A stretch of 64,000 nucleotides of DNA, taken from the NCBI GenBank assembly GCA_041617155.1, contig JBFJPL010000001.1:53665-117664 (forward strand), in the 5' to 3' direction. Source of the DNA: CAMYKD01 sp041617155. Lineage in GTDB: Bacteria > Pseudomonadota > Alphaproteobacteria > Kiloniellales > JAKSDN01. The notes beneath the pieces are model-generated. The model did not search any database and had not been told where the DNA came from. It worked only from the letters and a program-made list of their open reading frames with translations. Shown piece after piece: positions 16,812-26,039 of this stretch (position 1 is its first letter; every line of letters begins with the position of its first letter). The translations under genes were made by a program, and so were the position numbers.

Positions 16812-17540
16812 TCACGGCGCATTCAGACCGCTCATGCTCAGGACCCGGACCCGCGCGGCGATCAATTCGCTCTTCACCCGTATCAGCAGCAGCGTGACGT
16901 AGTAAAAGGTGAAGCCCGTCGCCATCAGCAGCAGCGGCCAGAGCATGTCCGGATGTATCGACGGGCCGTCCAGGCGCAGCACGCTGGCCGGCTGGTGCAG
17001 CGTGTTCCACCACTCGACCGAGAACTTGATGATCGGCACGTTGACGAAGCCGACCAGCGCCAGGATTGCGGCGGCCCGGCGGCCCCGGACCGGATCGTCG
17101 AAAGCGTTCATCAGGGCCATGTGGCCCAGGTAGAGAAAAAACAGCACCAGCACCGAGGTCAGGCGCGCGTCCCAGACCCACCAGGCGCCCCACATGGGCT
17201 TGCCCCACAGCGAGCCGGTGGCCAGCGCCAGGAAAGTGAAACCGGCACCGATCGGCGACGAGGCCTTGGCCGCCAGATCCGCCAGGGGATGGCGCCAGAT
17301 CAGTGCCACCGCGCTGGCGATGGCGATGCTGGTGTAGACGAACAGCGCCATCCAGGCGGCCGGCACATGGACATACATTATGCGCACGCTTTCGCCCTGC
17401 TGATAGTCCGGCGGCGCGACGAAAAGCGCCAGATAGAGCCCAACGGCCAGCGGCGCGACGGTCAGGAGCACGCTCCAGGGCAGAACCTTGTCGGCCAGGC
17501 GCAGGAAGCGGGTCGGGTTGGCGAAGCGGTGCAACATCAT
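16812..17540 (-). CDS. ccmC: Haem exporter protein CcmC
   Basis: 242 residues, six helices, with the tryptophan-rich haem motif WGAWWVWDARLTS and the conserved histidines HVPAAWM and WNTLHQPAS. CcmC loads haem onto CcmE. First gene of the ccmC-D-E-F-G-H-I run; ccmA and ccmB are separated from it by an opposite-strand 70-aa gene. The ATG is doubled (MM), so the start could be 3 bases later. Confidence 0.96.
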   Translation of the reverse strand: MMLHRFANPTRFLRLADKVLPWSVLLTVAPLAVGLYLALFVAPPDYQQGESVRIMYVHVPAAWMALFVYTSIAIASAVALIWRHPLADLAAKASSPIGAGFTFLALATGSLWGKPMWGAWWVWDARLTSVLVLFFLYLGHMALMNAFDDPVRGRRAAAILALVGFVNVPIIKFSVEWWNTLHQPASVLRLDGPSIHPDMLWPLLLMATGFTFYYVTLLLIRVKSELIAARVRVLSMSGLNAP

Positions 17541-17783
17541 GGCAGTGTTATAGATAGTGGAGAGCTGTCGCGCGGCAAAATTCTTTATTTCGGCGCGGCC
17601 TGCCCTGATCTAGCGCAAAACCCGGAACATTCGACGCGCATTTCGCGCGAATTGCCGTGACGTCCTGGCGATTCGTTAAGGATGTATAAAAAGGACTTAT
17701 TAGTCGCTTTACGAGAAACTACTGGATGCCGAAAAGGCGTCCCTTCGCGGGCGCCAGAATAACTCTCGAGAGAGGAAGCCCTG

Positions 17784-17996
17784 ATGAAAAGCTTCGGCGC
17801 GTCCCTGCTGTTTCTTTGCCTTGCCATCATCGCGGTTGACATCGTCGGTTACAAATCCATGCTCCTGTCCTGGATGTACGGCTGGGGCGTCGACATAGCC
17901 TGGTGCGTCATCGCGGCGATCATCGTTCCTGGCAGCGTCATGTTCCTATTCGGTGACGAGTTGTCCGGCGGTTCTGCCGAACCCACCAGCAACTAG
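17784..17996 (+). CDS. Small membrane protein, 70 aa, inside the ccm locus
   Basis: 70 residues with two predicted helices (about 5-23 and 35-56) and a hydrophilic acidic tail (GDELSGGSAEPTSN). GAGAGGAAG lies 5 bases before the ATG, and a promoter-like AT-rich stretch (GTATAAAAAGG) is upstream. I do not recognise a family. It is encoded opposite to the ccm genes and splits ccmAB from ccmC-I, a place where alphaproteobacteria usually have nothing or a housekeeping gene. A role in cytochrome maturation would be guesswork. Confidence 0.65.
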   Translation: MKSFGASLLFLCLAIIAVDIVGYKSMLLSWMYGWGVDIAWCVIAAIIVPGSVMFLFGDELSGGSAEPTSN

Positions 17997-18065
17997 CGAG
18001 GCCGCCCGCGCGGTTCGGCTCGGCAACGCGGCGCGCGGCCGCGCCCCCGGGCCGGTGCGGTGCCG

Positions 18066-18731
18066 TCACTCCAGCGCCAGGCGCAAGGCCGCGGCGCTGG
18101 CCCAGGGCGCCAACGGCAAGGCCGCGAGCAGCAAAGCCCCTAGAATGCTGAGGTGGGGCTTGGCCGCGAGGCTTGCCAAGGCGGCGTCGATCGCGGCCAC
18201 GGTAAAGATCAGCACCGAGATGCAAAGCGGCAGGACCAGCAGCAGGATCAGCACACCGCCGCGCCGCGCGCCGAGCGTGAGCGCCGCGCCGATCGCCCCG
18301 ATCAGACTGAGGCTGGGCGTCGCCAGGGCCAGGGCGGCCAGCATGACCGGCAGGCCGGCCGCCGGCATGTCGTAGAGCAGGGCGATCAGCGGCGCGGCGA
18401 CGATCAGCGGCAGGCCGGTGGTACACCAGTGGGCCAGCACCTTGGCCAGGACGATCACCTCGAGCGGCGCCGGCGAGAGCACAAGGAGTTCCAGATTGCC
18501 GTCCTCGTAGTCGGCCAGGAACAGCCGTTCCAGCGACAGCAGGACCGACAGCAGGGCGGCCACGGCGATCACGCCGGGGGCGATGCGCGCCAAGAGGTTG
18601 GGCTCCGGCCCGACGGCGAAGGGGAACAGCGCGGCGCAGATCACGAAGAACATGACCACCAGGCTGGCGTCCGAGAGCTGGCGCAATGCCAGGCGCAGGT
18701 CGCGGCCCAGCACGCCGAGGAACGCGGTCAC
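18066..18731 (-). CDS. ccmB: Haem exporter protein CcmB
   Basis: 221 residues, six membrane helices, beginning VTAFLGVLGRDLRLALRQ and containing the family segment LLVLSPAPLEVIVLAKVLAHW. It is the permease partner of CcmA in the CcmABC complex. The GTG start overlaps the ccmA stop (GTGA), which settles the start; the longer open frame upstream is an overlap with ccmA. Confidence 0.94.
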   Translation of the reverse strand: MTAFLGVLGRDLRLALRQLSDASLVVMFFVICAALFPFAVGPEPNLLARIAPGVIAVAALLSVLLSLERLFLADYEDGNLELLVLSPAPLEVIVLAKVLAHWCTTGLPLIVAAPLIALLYDMPAAGLPVMLAALALATPSLSLIGAIGAALTLGARRGGVLILLLVLPLCISVLIFTVAAIDAALASLAAKPHLSILGALLLAALPLAPWASAAALRLALE

Positions 18732-19372
18732 CAGTCCGATTCCATCGCCGGGCCGGCGGCAAAGTCGTCGAGCGCCAGGGTTTCGGTTTGCCCGATCGGC
18801 AGGTCGCCGTGGGTCGAGGCCACGATCCGCCCGCCGTCCTTGCGATGCCGCGCGATCTCGCCGCCCAATCGATCGAGCGATGCGGCGTCCAGCCCCACGC
18901 CCGGCTCGTCGAGCAGCCACAGTTCGGCGGGCGCGGCGAGCAGGCGGGCGAGCGCCAGGCGCCGCTTCTGCCCGGCGGAGAGCAGCCGTCCGGCGACGGC
19001 GGCCAGGTTGCCGAGATCGAACCGCGCCAGTGCGTCCGCCACGCCGTCGGCTGTCGCGCCGCGCAGGCCCGACCAGAAGACCAGGTTCTCGGCCGCGCTC
19101 AGAACCGGTTTGACGCCGTCCTGATGGCCCAGATAGTGCAAGCGGGCCCGGTGGTCCTCGGGCTCCGCACCGACCGGCGCGCCGTTCCACAGCAGGGCGC
19201 CCGCGGCCGGCTTGAGCAGCCCCGCCATGAGCCGCAGCAGGCTCGACTTGCCGCTGCCGTTCGGACCGGTGAGCAGCAGGGCGCCGCCGGCCGGCAGCGA
19301 GAAATCGAGCCCGGCGAAGACCCGGCGCTCGCCGCGAATGCAGATCAGCTCACGGCCTTCGAAGAGGCTCAT
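18728..19372 (-). CDS. ccmA: Cytochrome c biogenesis ATP-binding protein CcmA
   Basis: 214 residues, short ABC ATPase. Walker A GPNGSGKS (36-43), signature LSAGQKRRLALARLL and Walker B LWLLDEPGVGLD. CcmA ATP hydrolysis drives release of haem-CcmE from CcmC. First gene of the ccmAB pair; the upstream 360 bases hold its promoter. Confidence 0.95.
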   Translation of the reverse strand: MSLFEGRELICIRGERRVFAGLDFSLPAGGALLLTGPNGSGKSSLLRLMAGLLKPAAGALLWNGAPVGAEPEDHRARLHYLGHQDGVKPVLSAAENLVFWSGLRGATADGVADALARFDLGNLAAVAGRLLSAGQKRRLALARLLAAPAELWLLDEPGVGLDAASLDRLGGEIARHRKDGGRIVASTHGDLPIGQTETLALDDFAAGPAMESDW

Positions 19373-19735
19373 GCCCAAAAGGTTCCAAAGGGTTGGGAGT
19401 CAAGGTGCAAGGCTGGTTCTCGGGCGGCGGCGCGGCGGGACGCCCGATATAGCAGATCACGGGGCGGCGGCCAAATCCGGCCTTTGGCGCGACGACCGGG
19501 CACTCTTGTGTTGGAAGGCAAGGACGGCCACCGGGGTCGGGGCCGGTGACCGTCCTAAGTTCCCAGCCGATGGGGGGCAATTGGTAGAGGCCGGCTGGCC
19601 ACCTCGAACAGAGAGGGGAAGTCTCCGTAACCATGAATATCGAGGTCAATTCTGGTCGGACTTAGCCGCAATTGGGGCGAAAATGTGATTTCTCCTGCAC
19701 GGCAATTGGGAAGCGACCCGGCGCCGGCAGGCCCG
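19373..19735. other. Intergenic region between ccmA and the acyl-CoA ligase, no gene seen
   Basis: It must hold the ccmA promoter and the end of the upstream liv transcript, as both neighbours are on the minus strand. A strong hairpin lies in the middle (annotated separately). A 10-codon frame on the plus strand starting at 19633 is too short to support. Confidence 0.6.
19522..19555 (-). terminator. Hairpin after the liv/acyl-CoA ligase operon
   Basis: GGACGGCCACCGG pairs with CCGGTGACCGTCC (13 bp, one mismatch) around an 8-base loop, 180 bases after the last stop codon of the operon. No convincing U-run follows on either strand, so it may be a processing or attenuation structure instead. 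Confidence 0.4.
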
Positions 19736-20986
19736 CTATTCGTAGCTTCGCAGGTCGTCGATCACCTTGCCGTCGTTGGCCAATTCGCCGGGCTTGGCGA
19801 ATGTCACGCCGCCTTTCACCTTGCACGCGGCCTGCAGCGTTTCGGCGATCGCCCGGGCCAGCGCTCCGCTGCCCTCGGCGACCTCGCAACGAAGCGTCAT
19901 GACGTCGCTTTCGCCGTCGCGCTCGACCAAGAGCCGCGCCTTGACGATCTCCGGGTGCCGCTTGACCACGACGTCGATCTGTGCCGGCTGCACGAACATG
20001 CCCTTCACCTTGGTCGCCTGATCGGCCCGCCCCATCCAGCCCTTGAGCCGCATGTTGGTGCGGCCGCAGGCGCTGGCGCTGGGCAGCACGGCCGACAGGT
20101 CGCCGGTCGCCAAGCGGATCATCGGGTAGTCGGGGTTGAGGGTGGTCACCACCACCTCGCCGACCTCGCCGTCGGGCAGGGGGTCGCCGGTGCCGGGCCG
20201 CACGATCTCGACGATCAGCCCTTCGTCGACCACCATGCCCTCGCCGATGCCGCCGTCCGGCGGCAGGCTTTCGTAGGCGATCAGGCCGAGGTCGGCGGTC
20301 GCATAGCACTGCAAGGTGGTCACGCCGCGGTCGAGGTATTCCTGGCGCAGCGACGGGAACAGCGCACCGCCGGACACCAGCGCCCGTTTGATGCTGCTGC
20401 AGTCGAGCTCGAGCTCGGCGCCCTTGTCGAGTAGCACCTTGAGAAAATCGGGTGTTCCGGTAAAGCCGCTCGGGCGCAGGTGGGCAATGGCCTGGACCTG
20501 CTGCTCGCTGTTGCCGACGCCCGCCGCGATCACGGCGCAGCCCAGGGCCCGGGCGCCGCCGTCGAGCATCCAGCCGCCCGGGGTCAAGTGGTAGGCGAAG
20601 CTGTTGTGCACCAGGTCGCCGGCGCGGAACCCGGCGGCGTGGAGCGCGCGCTCGAGCCGCCAGAAGCCGCTGTCGGCCGACTCCATCTCGTAGATCGGTC
20701 CCGGCGAGACGAAGATCCGCCCCGCCGGGCCGGCGTTCAGGCCGCCGAACGGCGGGTCGTCCCGTTGCAGCGCGATCAGGTCCGACTTGCGGGTGACCGG
20801 CAGCTGGGCCAGCGCCGCGCGGTCGGTGACCGCCGCCGGCTCGACGTCGCGCAGGATACGCGCGAAGCCCGGTGCTTCGGCCTTGGCGTGGGCCAGCTGG
20901 CGGCGCAGGGCGGCCATCAGCTCGGTCTCGCGCGTCGCCGGATCGCGGGTTTCCAGAGCGTCGAAATGGTCGGCCGCGCCGCTCAT
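19736..20986 (-). CDS. Phenylacetate-CoA ligase-like AMP-forming enzyme
   Basis: 416 residues, PaaK family (shorter than the FadD class). Visible motifs: YATADLGLIAYES near the adenylate site, DPLPDGEVGEVVVTTL and the C-terminal RTNMRLKGWMGRADQATKVKGMFVQPAQID lid with the catalytic lysine region. It activates a carboxylic acid, probably aryl, with ATP and CoA. It starts inside the livF stop (ATGA), so transport and activation genes are translationally coupled. The exact acid is unknown; phenylacetate is only the family prototype. Confidence 0.85.
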   Translation of the reverse strand: MSGAADHFDALETRDPATRETELMAALRRQLAHAKAEAPGFARILRDVEPAAVTDRAALAQLPVTRKSDLIALQRDDPPFGGLNAGPAGRIFVSPGPIYEMESADSGFWRLERALHAAGFRAGDLVHNSFAYHLTPGGWMLDGGARALGCAVIAAGVGNSEQQVQAIAHLRPSGFTGTPDFLKVLLDKGAELELDCSSIKRALVSGGALFPSLRQEYLDRGVTTLQCYATADLGLIAYESLPPDGGIGEGMVVDEGLIVEIVRPGTGDPLPDGEVGEVVVTTLNPDYPMIRLATGDLSAVLPSASACGRTNMRLKGWMGRADQATKVKGMFVQPAQIDVVVKRHPEIVKARLLVERDGESDVMTLRCEVAEGSGALARAIAETLQAACKVKGGVTFAKPGELANDGKVIDDLRSYE

Positions 20987-21798
20987 GCCAGCCAGCGCTT
21001 GCGGCGTTTGTAGTGCTTGACGTCGCGGTAGCTCTTGCGTCCGCCGGCCGAGAGCCCGAGGTAGAATTCCTTGACGTCCTCGTTGCTGGCGAGCGTCTCG
21101 GCATCGCCGTCGAGCACGACCCGGCCGCTTTCCAGGATGTAGCCGTAGGTGGCGTACTTGAGCGCCATGTTGGTGTTCTGTTCGGCCAGCAGGAACGACA
21201 CGCCTTCCTCGCGGTTGAGCCGCTTGACCGTGTCGAAGATGGTCTCGACCAGTTGCGGAGCCAGGCCCATGGAGGGCTCGTCCAGCAGGATCATCTGGGG
21301 CCGGCTCATGAGCGCCCGGCCGATCGCGCACATTTGCTGCTCGCCGCCGGAGGTGTAGCCGGCCTGCGAGGAGCGCCGCTCCTTGAGCCGCGGGAAGTAG
21401 CCGTAGACCATTTCCAGATCCTGCCGGATCGCGGCCCGCGCGCCGCCCCGGGTGTAGGCCCCGGTCAGCAGGTTTTCCTCGATGGTCAGGTGTTCGAAGC
21501 AGTGTCGTCCTTCCATGACCTGGATGACGCCGCGCTTGACCAGGTCGTTCGGCGTCAGCTTGTCGACCCGCTCGCCGCGGAACTCGACCGAGCCCTTGGT
21601 CACCTCGCCGCGCTCGGCGTGCAGTAGGTTGGAGATCGCCTTCAAGGTGGTGGTCTTGCCGGCGCCGTTGGCCCCGAGGAGGGCGACGATACCCCCCTCG
21701 GGAACCTCCAGCGAAACACCCTTGAGCACCAGGATCACGTGGTCGTAGATGACCTCGATGTTGTTGACGCTCAAGAGCGCGGACCCGTTGGCCGACAT
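20983..21798 (-). CDS. livF: Branched-chain-type ABC transporter ATP-binding protein
   Basis: 271 residues. Walker A GANGAGKTT, signature TSGGEQQMCAIGRALM, Walker B MILLDEPSMGLAPQ. LivF-type ATPase with a basic C-terminal tail (KSYRDVKHYKRRKRW) longer than in E. coli LivF (about 237 aa); the tail is common in liv systems linked to acyl-CoA ligases. Works with the LivG-like subunit on the inner face of the membrane. Confidence 0.9.
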   Translation of the reverse strand: MSANGSALLSVNNIEVIYDHVILVLKGVSLEVPEGGIVALLGANGAGKTTTLKAISNLLHAERGEVTKGSVEFRGERVDKLTPNDLVKRGVIQVMEGRHCFEHLTIEENLLTGAYTRGGARAAIRQDLEMVYGYFPRLKERRSSQAGYTSGGEQQMCAIGRALMSRPQMILLDEPSMGLAPQLVETIFDTVKRLNREEGVSFLLAEQNTNMALKYATYGYILESGRVVLDGDAETLASNEDVKEFYLGLSAGGRKSYRDVKHYKRRKRWLA

Positions 21799-21836
21799 GA
21801 GGTTCTATGCCCCTCTCGTTGGTCGCCGGCGACGGA

Positions 21837-23147
21837 TCAGCTGCAGTTGCGCGGCGTGATGTTGTTCTCCTTGGCGTAGGCCTCGGAGTCCTCCTCGATC
21901 AAGGGTCCCGTCGTGTCGCGCAGTGGATCGTAGAACTTGCTGACCACGCTCCAGGTCTTGGCCTTGGCATCCCAGCGCTGCAGCGCGACCTTGCCCGGAC
22001 CTTCGTGGTTCTCGCAGGTGATCTCGATCGGGTAGGTGAAGCCTGGCAGGCCCAGTTCGGTCAAGCGCGTCTCGTCGACCTTGAGGGCCTCGAAGCCGTC
22101 GCGCACCATGGTGCCGTTGAGGTTCTTGGTCTTGTGGATCTGCATGGCGTTGCGGATCGCTTCCGAAGTCCACATGGCCGCGACCAGGCCGCGGTTGTAC
22201 AGCACTTCGCCGATCCGGTCGCGCTCGCCGGCGCCCTTGCCCGCGTCGTAGACGTAGTGCTTGATCGCGTCATGGGCCGGGAAGCCGTCGCCCGGGGCGT
22301 GGAAGGCGCCCGAGAGATAGCCGTCCGCGGCCTCGCCGGCCGGCAGCACGTCGTTCTCGGAGCCCGACCACCAGACGCCGATGAAGTGGTCCATCGGATA
22401 GCGGATCGAGGCGGCCTCCTTGATCGCCACCTGGTTCATCACGCCCCAGCCCCACATCAGCACCCAATCCGGGCGCTCGCGGCGGACCTGCAGCCAAGTC
22501 GCCTTCTGCTCCTGGCCCGGATGGTCGACCGGCAGCAGCATGAGCTCGTAGCCCAGCTTCTCGGACAGGCTCTCCAGCGTGCGGATCGGCTCCTTGCCGT
22601 AGGCCGAGTTGTGATAGACCAGGGCGACCTTCTTGCCCTTCAGCTTGTCCATGCCGCCTTCCTGGTCGCCGATGTACTGGATGAAGGCGGTCGCCTGGCT
22701 CCAATAGGTGGCCGGGAAGTTGAACACCCAGGGGAAGATTCGGCCGTTGGCGGCCGAGGTGCGGCCGTAGCCCATGGAAAAAATCGGAATCTTGTCCACC
22801 GCGGCTTTCGGGATCAGCTGGTAGGTGATGCCGGTCGAGAGCGGCTGTACCACCAACGCGCCGCCTCCGGCGTTCTTTACGTTTTCGTAGCACTCGACGC
22901 CCTGCTTCGTGTTGTAGGCCGTCTCGCACTCGATCAGGTTGATCTTGGCGCCCTCGATGCCGCCGTCACGCTCGTTGAGCAGCGTGAAGTAGTCGGCGTA
23001 GCCGTTGGCGAAGGGTATGCCGTTCGGCGCGTAGGGGCCGGTCCGGTAGACCATTGAGGGTATGGTGAGTTCGGCTGCGCTGGCCATTACCGGCGCGGCC
23101 AGGACCGCCGCGGCGACGAGTCCTTGTGTCAGTCGTTTGAACGTCAT
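21837..23147 (-). CDS. livK: Branched-chain-type ABC transporter substrate-binding protein
   Basis: 436 residues from MTFKRLTQ. Signal peptide cleaved after MASA, then a Peripla_BP_6 domain (two lobes; YNTKQGVECYENVKNAGGGA and KVALVYHNSAYGKEPI). The length (about 60 more than LivJ) and the aromatic-rich pocket suggest an acid other than leucine. AGAAGGAG precedes the ATG by 8 bases; a longer frame upstream has no signal sequence at its start. It is the fifth gene of the operon. Confidence 0.9.
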   Translation of the reverse strand: MTFKRLTQGLVAAAVLAAPVMASAAELTIPSMVYRTGPYAPNGIPFANGYADYFTLLNERDGGIEGAKINLIECETAYNTKQGVECYENVKNAGGGALVVQPLSTGITYQLIPKAAVDKIPIFSMGYGRTSAANGRIFPWVFNFPATYWSQATAFIQYIGDQEGGMDKLKGKKVALVYHNSAYGKEPIRTLESLSEKLGYELMLLPVDHPGQEQKATWLQVRRERPDWVLMWGWGVMNQVAIKEAASIRYPMDHFIGVWWSGSENDVLPAGEAADGYLSGAFHAPGDGFPAHDAIKHYVYDAGKGAGERDRIGEVLYNRGLVAAMWTSEAIRNAMQIHKTKNLNGTMVRDGFEALKVDETRLTELGLPGFTYPIEITCENHEGPGKVALQRWDAKAKTWSVVSKFYDPLRDTTGPLIEEDSEAYAKENNITPRNCS

Positions 23148-23210
23148 GGTCTTTTCTCCTTCTCTTGTGTTGCCTCCCCGGGAAGGGGCACCCGTGCCCA
23201 TTCCTCGGAC

Positions 23211-24287
23211 CTAGTGTGGAAACGGCCAGAGTCGCAGTTTCTCCTTGGCGATCTGCCACAGTCGGGCAAAGCCGTGCGGTTCGACGATCAGGAAGAATAT
23301 GATCAAGCAGCCCATGAGGATAATCTCGATGTGCTTGGCCGTCACCGCGGCCAGCCCCAGGCCGTCGACCATGCTCTGCTTCAAAAGAATTGGCATCAAC
23401 ACCATGAACGCCGCGCCCAGGAATGATCCGAGGATCGAGCCCAGGCCGCCGATAATGATCATGAAGAGCACCAGGAACGACTGGTCGATGCCGAAGGTCT
23501 CGCCGGACTCCGCGGCGCCGAGCCAGACCGCGAACATCAGGGCGCCGGCCATGCCCACGTAGAAGGACGAGATGCCGAAGGCGAGCAGCTTGGTGGTGAG
23601 CGGCCGGATGCCGATCAACTCGGCCGCGATGTCCATGTCGCGAATCGCCATCCAGGACCGGCCGGCACGGCCGCGCACCAGGTTCTTGGCGAAATAGGCG
23701 AAGACCGCGACGAAGACCAGGGTGAAGATATAGGTCGCCGCCGGCTCGGCTCGCGGTCCGGTGACCAGAATGCCGAAGACCTCGCGCGGCGGCGCGGATA
23801 TCTGTCCGGTGGCGTTGTAGTTGAAGAACCATGGCACCTTGTAGAACAGCCAGATGATGAAGAACTGGGCGGCCAGGGTCGCGACCGCCAGGTAGAAGCC
23901 CTTGATGCGCAGGCTGGGCAGGCCGAAAAGCATGCCGACCGCCGCCGTGATCACGCCCGAAAGCACGAAGACCACGATGATGCTGAGATCGGGAAAGGCG
24001 GTCATCATCTTGTAGGAGGCATAGGCGCCGACCGCCATGAAGGCCCCCGTGCCGAGCGACAGCTGGCCGCAATAGCCGGTCAGGATGTTGAGGCCGATCG
24101 CCGCCAGGGCGTAGATCAGGAACGGCAGGAACACGGCGTTGGCAAAGTAGTCGTTGATCAGGAGCGGCACGACAGCCAGCGCCGCCAGCAGGAACGTCAC
24201 GACGAACCAACGGTCCTGCAGGATCGGGAAGATCGCCTGATCCGCCTGATAGCTGGTCTTGAACTGCCCGGCTTCGCGATAGAGCAC
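23211..24287 (-). CDS. livM: Branched-chain-type ABC transporter permease LivM
   Basis: 358 residues, about ten helices, with the LivM segment LNILTGYCGQLSLGTGAFMAVGAYASY and the cytoplasmic RAGRSWMAIRDMDIAAELIGI loop that contacts the ATPases. It pairs with LivH, 3 bases upstream. A hydrophilic N-terminal extension of about 25 residues precedes the first helix. Confidence 0.92.
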   Translation of the reverse strand: MLYREAGQFKTSYQADQAIFPILQDRWFVVTFLLAALAVVPLLINDYFANAVFLPFLIYALAAIGLNILTGYCGQLSLGTGAFMAVGAYASYKMMTAFPDLSIIVVFVLSGVITAAVGMLFGLPSLRIKGFYLAVATLAAQFFIIWLFYKVPWFFNYNATGQISAPPREVFGILVTGPRAEPAATYIFTLVFVAVFAYFAKNLVRGRAGRSWMAIRDMDIAAELIGIRPLTTKLLAFGISSFYVGMAGALMFAVWLGAAESGETFGIDQSFLVLFMIIIGGLGSILGSFLGAAFMVLMPILLKQSMVDGLGLAAVTAKHIEIILMGCLIIFFLIVEPHGFARLWQIAKEKLRLWPFPH

Positions 24288-24290
24288 GAT

Positions 24291-25187
24291 TCACACCCTC
24301 TCGATGATCTTTTCGCCGAACAGGCCCTGGGGCCGGAACATCAGGAAGGCCAGCGCCAGCATGTAGGCGAACCAGTTCTCGATCGCGCCACCGACCATGC
24401 TGCCCAGATAGACTTCCGCGAGCTTCTCGCCGACGCCGATGATCAGGCCGCCGATGATCGCGCCGGGTATCGAGGTGAAGCCGCCCAGAATCAGAACCGG
24501 CAGTGCCTTGAGCGCGATCAGCGACAAGGAGAACTGCACGCCGGACTTCGAGCCCCACATGATCCCGGCGACCAGAGCAACGATGCCCGAGACCGACCAG
24601 ACGATGATCCAGATGGTGCGCAGCGAGATTCCGATTGACAGCGCGGCCTGGTGGTCGTCGGCCACCGCCCGCAGCGCGCGGCCGATCCGGGTGCGCTGGA
24701 AGAAGACCGCAAGCACCACCACGAGCGCCGTTGCGACCACGGCGGCGACGATCTCCAGCTTTTCGACGTAGAGCCCGTAGCTGTCGAGCAGCCAGTCGCT
24801 GGCGCCCTGCGGCAGGCCGATGTCCAGCACCTTGACGTCCGAGCCCCAGAGGATATCGCCGGCGCCCTCCAGAACGTAGGCCAGGCCCAAGGTCGACATG
24901 AAAAGGATGATGTGCTCCTGGTTCACCAGGTGGCGCAGCACGAAGTACTCGATCGCCCAAGCCAGCGCGATCATGACCGCGATCGTGCCGATGATGGCGA
25001 GCCAGGCGGGCAGCCCGAATTTTTCCATCAGGCCAACCAGCGTCAGCGCGGCGAAGAGCGCAAGTACGCCCTGGGCGAAGTTGAACACCCCCGATGCCTT
25101 GAAGATCAGCACGAAGCCGATCGCGACCAGGGAATACATGACCCCTGTCGTCAGCCCGCTGATGACTATCTCGAGGAAGAACATCAT
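24291..25187 (-). CDS. livH: Branched-chain-type ABC transporter permease LivH
   Basis: 298 residues, eight helices; family motifs SGLTTGVMYSLVAIGFVLIF, ASGVFNFAQGVLALF and GRALRAVADDHQAALSIGIS (coupling loop). Forms the channel with LivM. Follows livG by about 40 bases. Confidence 0.92.
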   Translation of the reverse strand: MMFFLEIVISGLTTGVMYSLVAIGFVLIFKASGVFNFAQGVLALFAALTLVGLMEKFGLPAWLAIIGTIAVMIALAWAIEYFVLRHLVNQEHIILFMSTLGLAYVLEGAGDILWGSDVKVLDIGLPQGASDWLLDSYGLYVEKLEIVAAVVATALVVVLAVFFQRTRIGRALRAVADDHQAALSIGISLRTIWIIVWSVSGIVALVAGIMWGSKSGVQFSLSLIALKALPVLILGGFTSIPGAIIGGLIIGVGEKLAEVYLGSMVGGAIENWFAYMLALAFLMFRPQGLFGEKIIERV

Positions 25188-25226
25188 CTGCCCGCTATGC
25201 CCCTGCCCGCGCCCGGGTGCGCCGCT

Positions 25227-26021
25227 TCAGTCATGGCTGACCCCCAGATAGGCGTCGATCACGTGCTGGTCGGCGCGCACCTCATCGGGCGCCCCGTCGG
25301 CCAGCTTGCGCCCGTAGTCGAGCACGATGACGCGGTCCGAGATGTCCATCACCACGCCCATGTCGTGTTCGATCAGCGCGATCGTCGTGCCGAATTCGTC
25401 GTTCACGTCGAGGATGAAGCGGCACATGTCCTCTTTCTCCTCGACGTTCATGCCGGCCATCGGCTCGTCCAGCAGCAGAAGCTCCGGCTCCATGGCGAGC
25501 GCCCGGCCCAGCTCGACCCGCTTCTGCAGGCCGTAGGGCAGGCGTCCGACCGGCGTCTTGCGGATCGCCTGGATCTCGAGGAAGTCGATGATCTTCTCGA
25601 TGAAGGTGCGGTGCTCGGTCTCCTCGCGCTGCGCCGGGCCCCAGTAGAGCGCCTGCCACAGAAAGTTGCGGCGCATCTTCAACAGGCGCCCGGTCATGAT
25701 GTTATCGAGCGTCGACATGCCCTTGAAGAGCGCGATGTTCTGAAAGGTGCGCGCGATGCCCTGCTTGGCCGCGACGTGCGGGCGCATGCGCCGGCGCGCC
25801 TCGCCCCGGTAGCTGATGGTGCCTTCCTGCGGGTGGTAGAAGCCGTTGATCACGTTCAGCATCGAGGACTTGCCGGCGCCGTTCGGCCCGATGATCGCCA
25901 GAATCTCGTGCTGCTTGATCTCGAAGCTGATGTCGGCGAGCGCCTTGACGCCGCCGAACGAGAGGCTGATGCCCTCGACCTTGAGCAGGGTATCGCCGAT
26001 GGTCTTTTGCACTTGGCTCAT
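25227..26021 (-). CDS. livG: Branched-chain-type ABC transporter ATP-binding protein
   Basis: 264 residues. Walker A GPNGAGKSS, a LivG-class insert (PQEGTISYRGEARRRMRPHVAAKQGIARTFQN), signature-like LPYGLQKRVELGRALA (LSGGQ replaced by LPYGLQ, as usual in this subgroup) and Walker B LLLLDEPMAGMN. It starts 18 bases after the upstream acyl-CoA ligase. Confidence 0.92.
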   Translation of the reverse strand: MSQVQKTIGDTLLKVEGISLSFGGVKALADISFEIKQHEILAIIGPNGAGKSSMLNVINGFYHPQEGTISYRGEARRRMRPHVAAKQGIARTFQNIALFKGMSTLDNIMTGRLLKMRRNFLWQALYWGPAQREETEHRTFIEKIIDFLEIQAIRKTPVGRLPYGLQKRVELGRALAMEPELLLLDEPMAGMNVEEKEDMCRFILDVNDEFGTTIALIEHDMGVVMDISDRVIVLDYGRKLADGAPDEVRADQHVIDAYLGVSHD

Positions 26022-26039
26022 GTTCCCTGTCGGCGCCTC

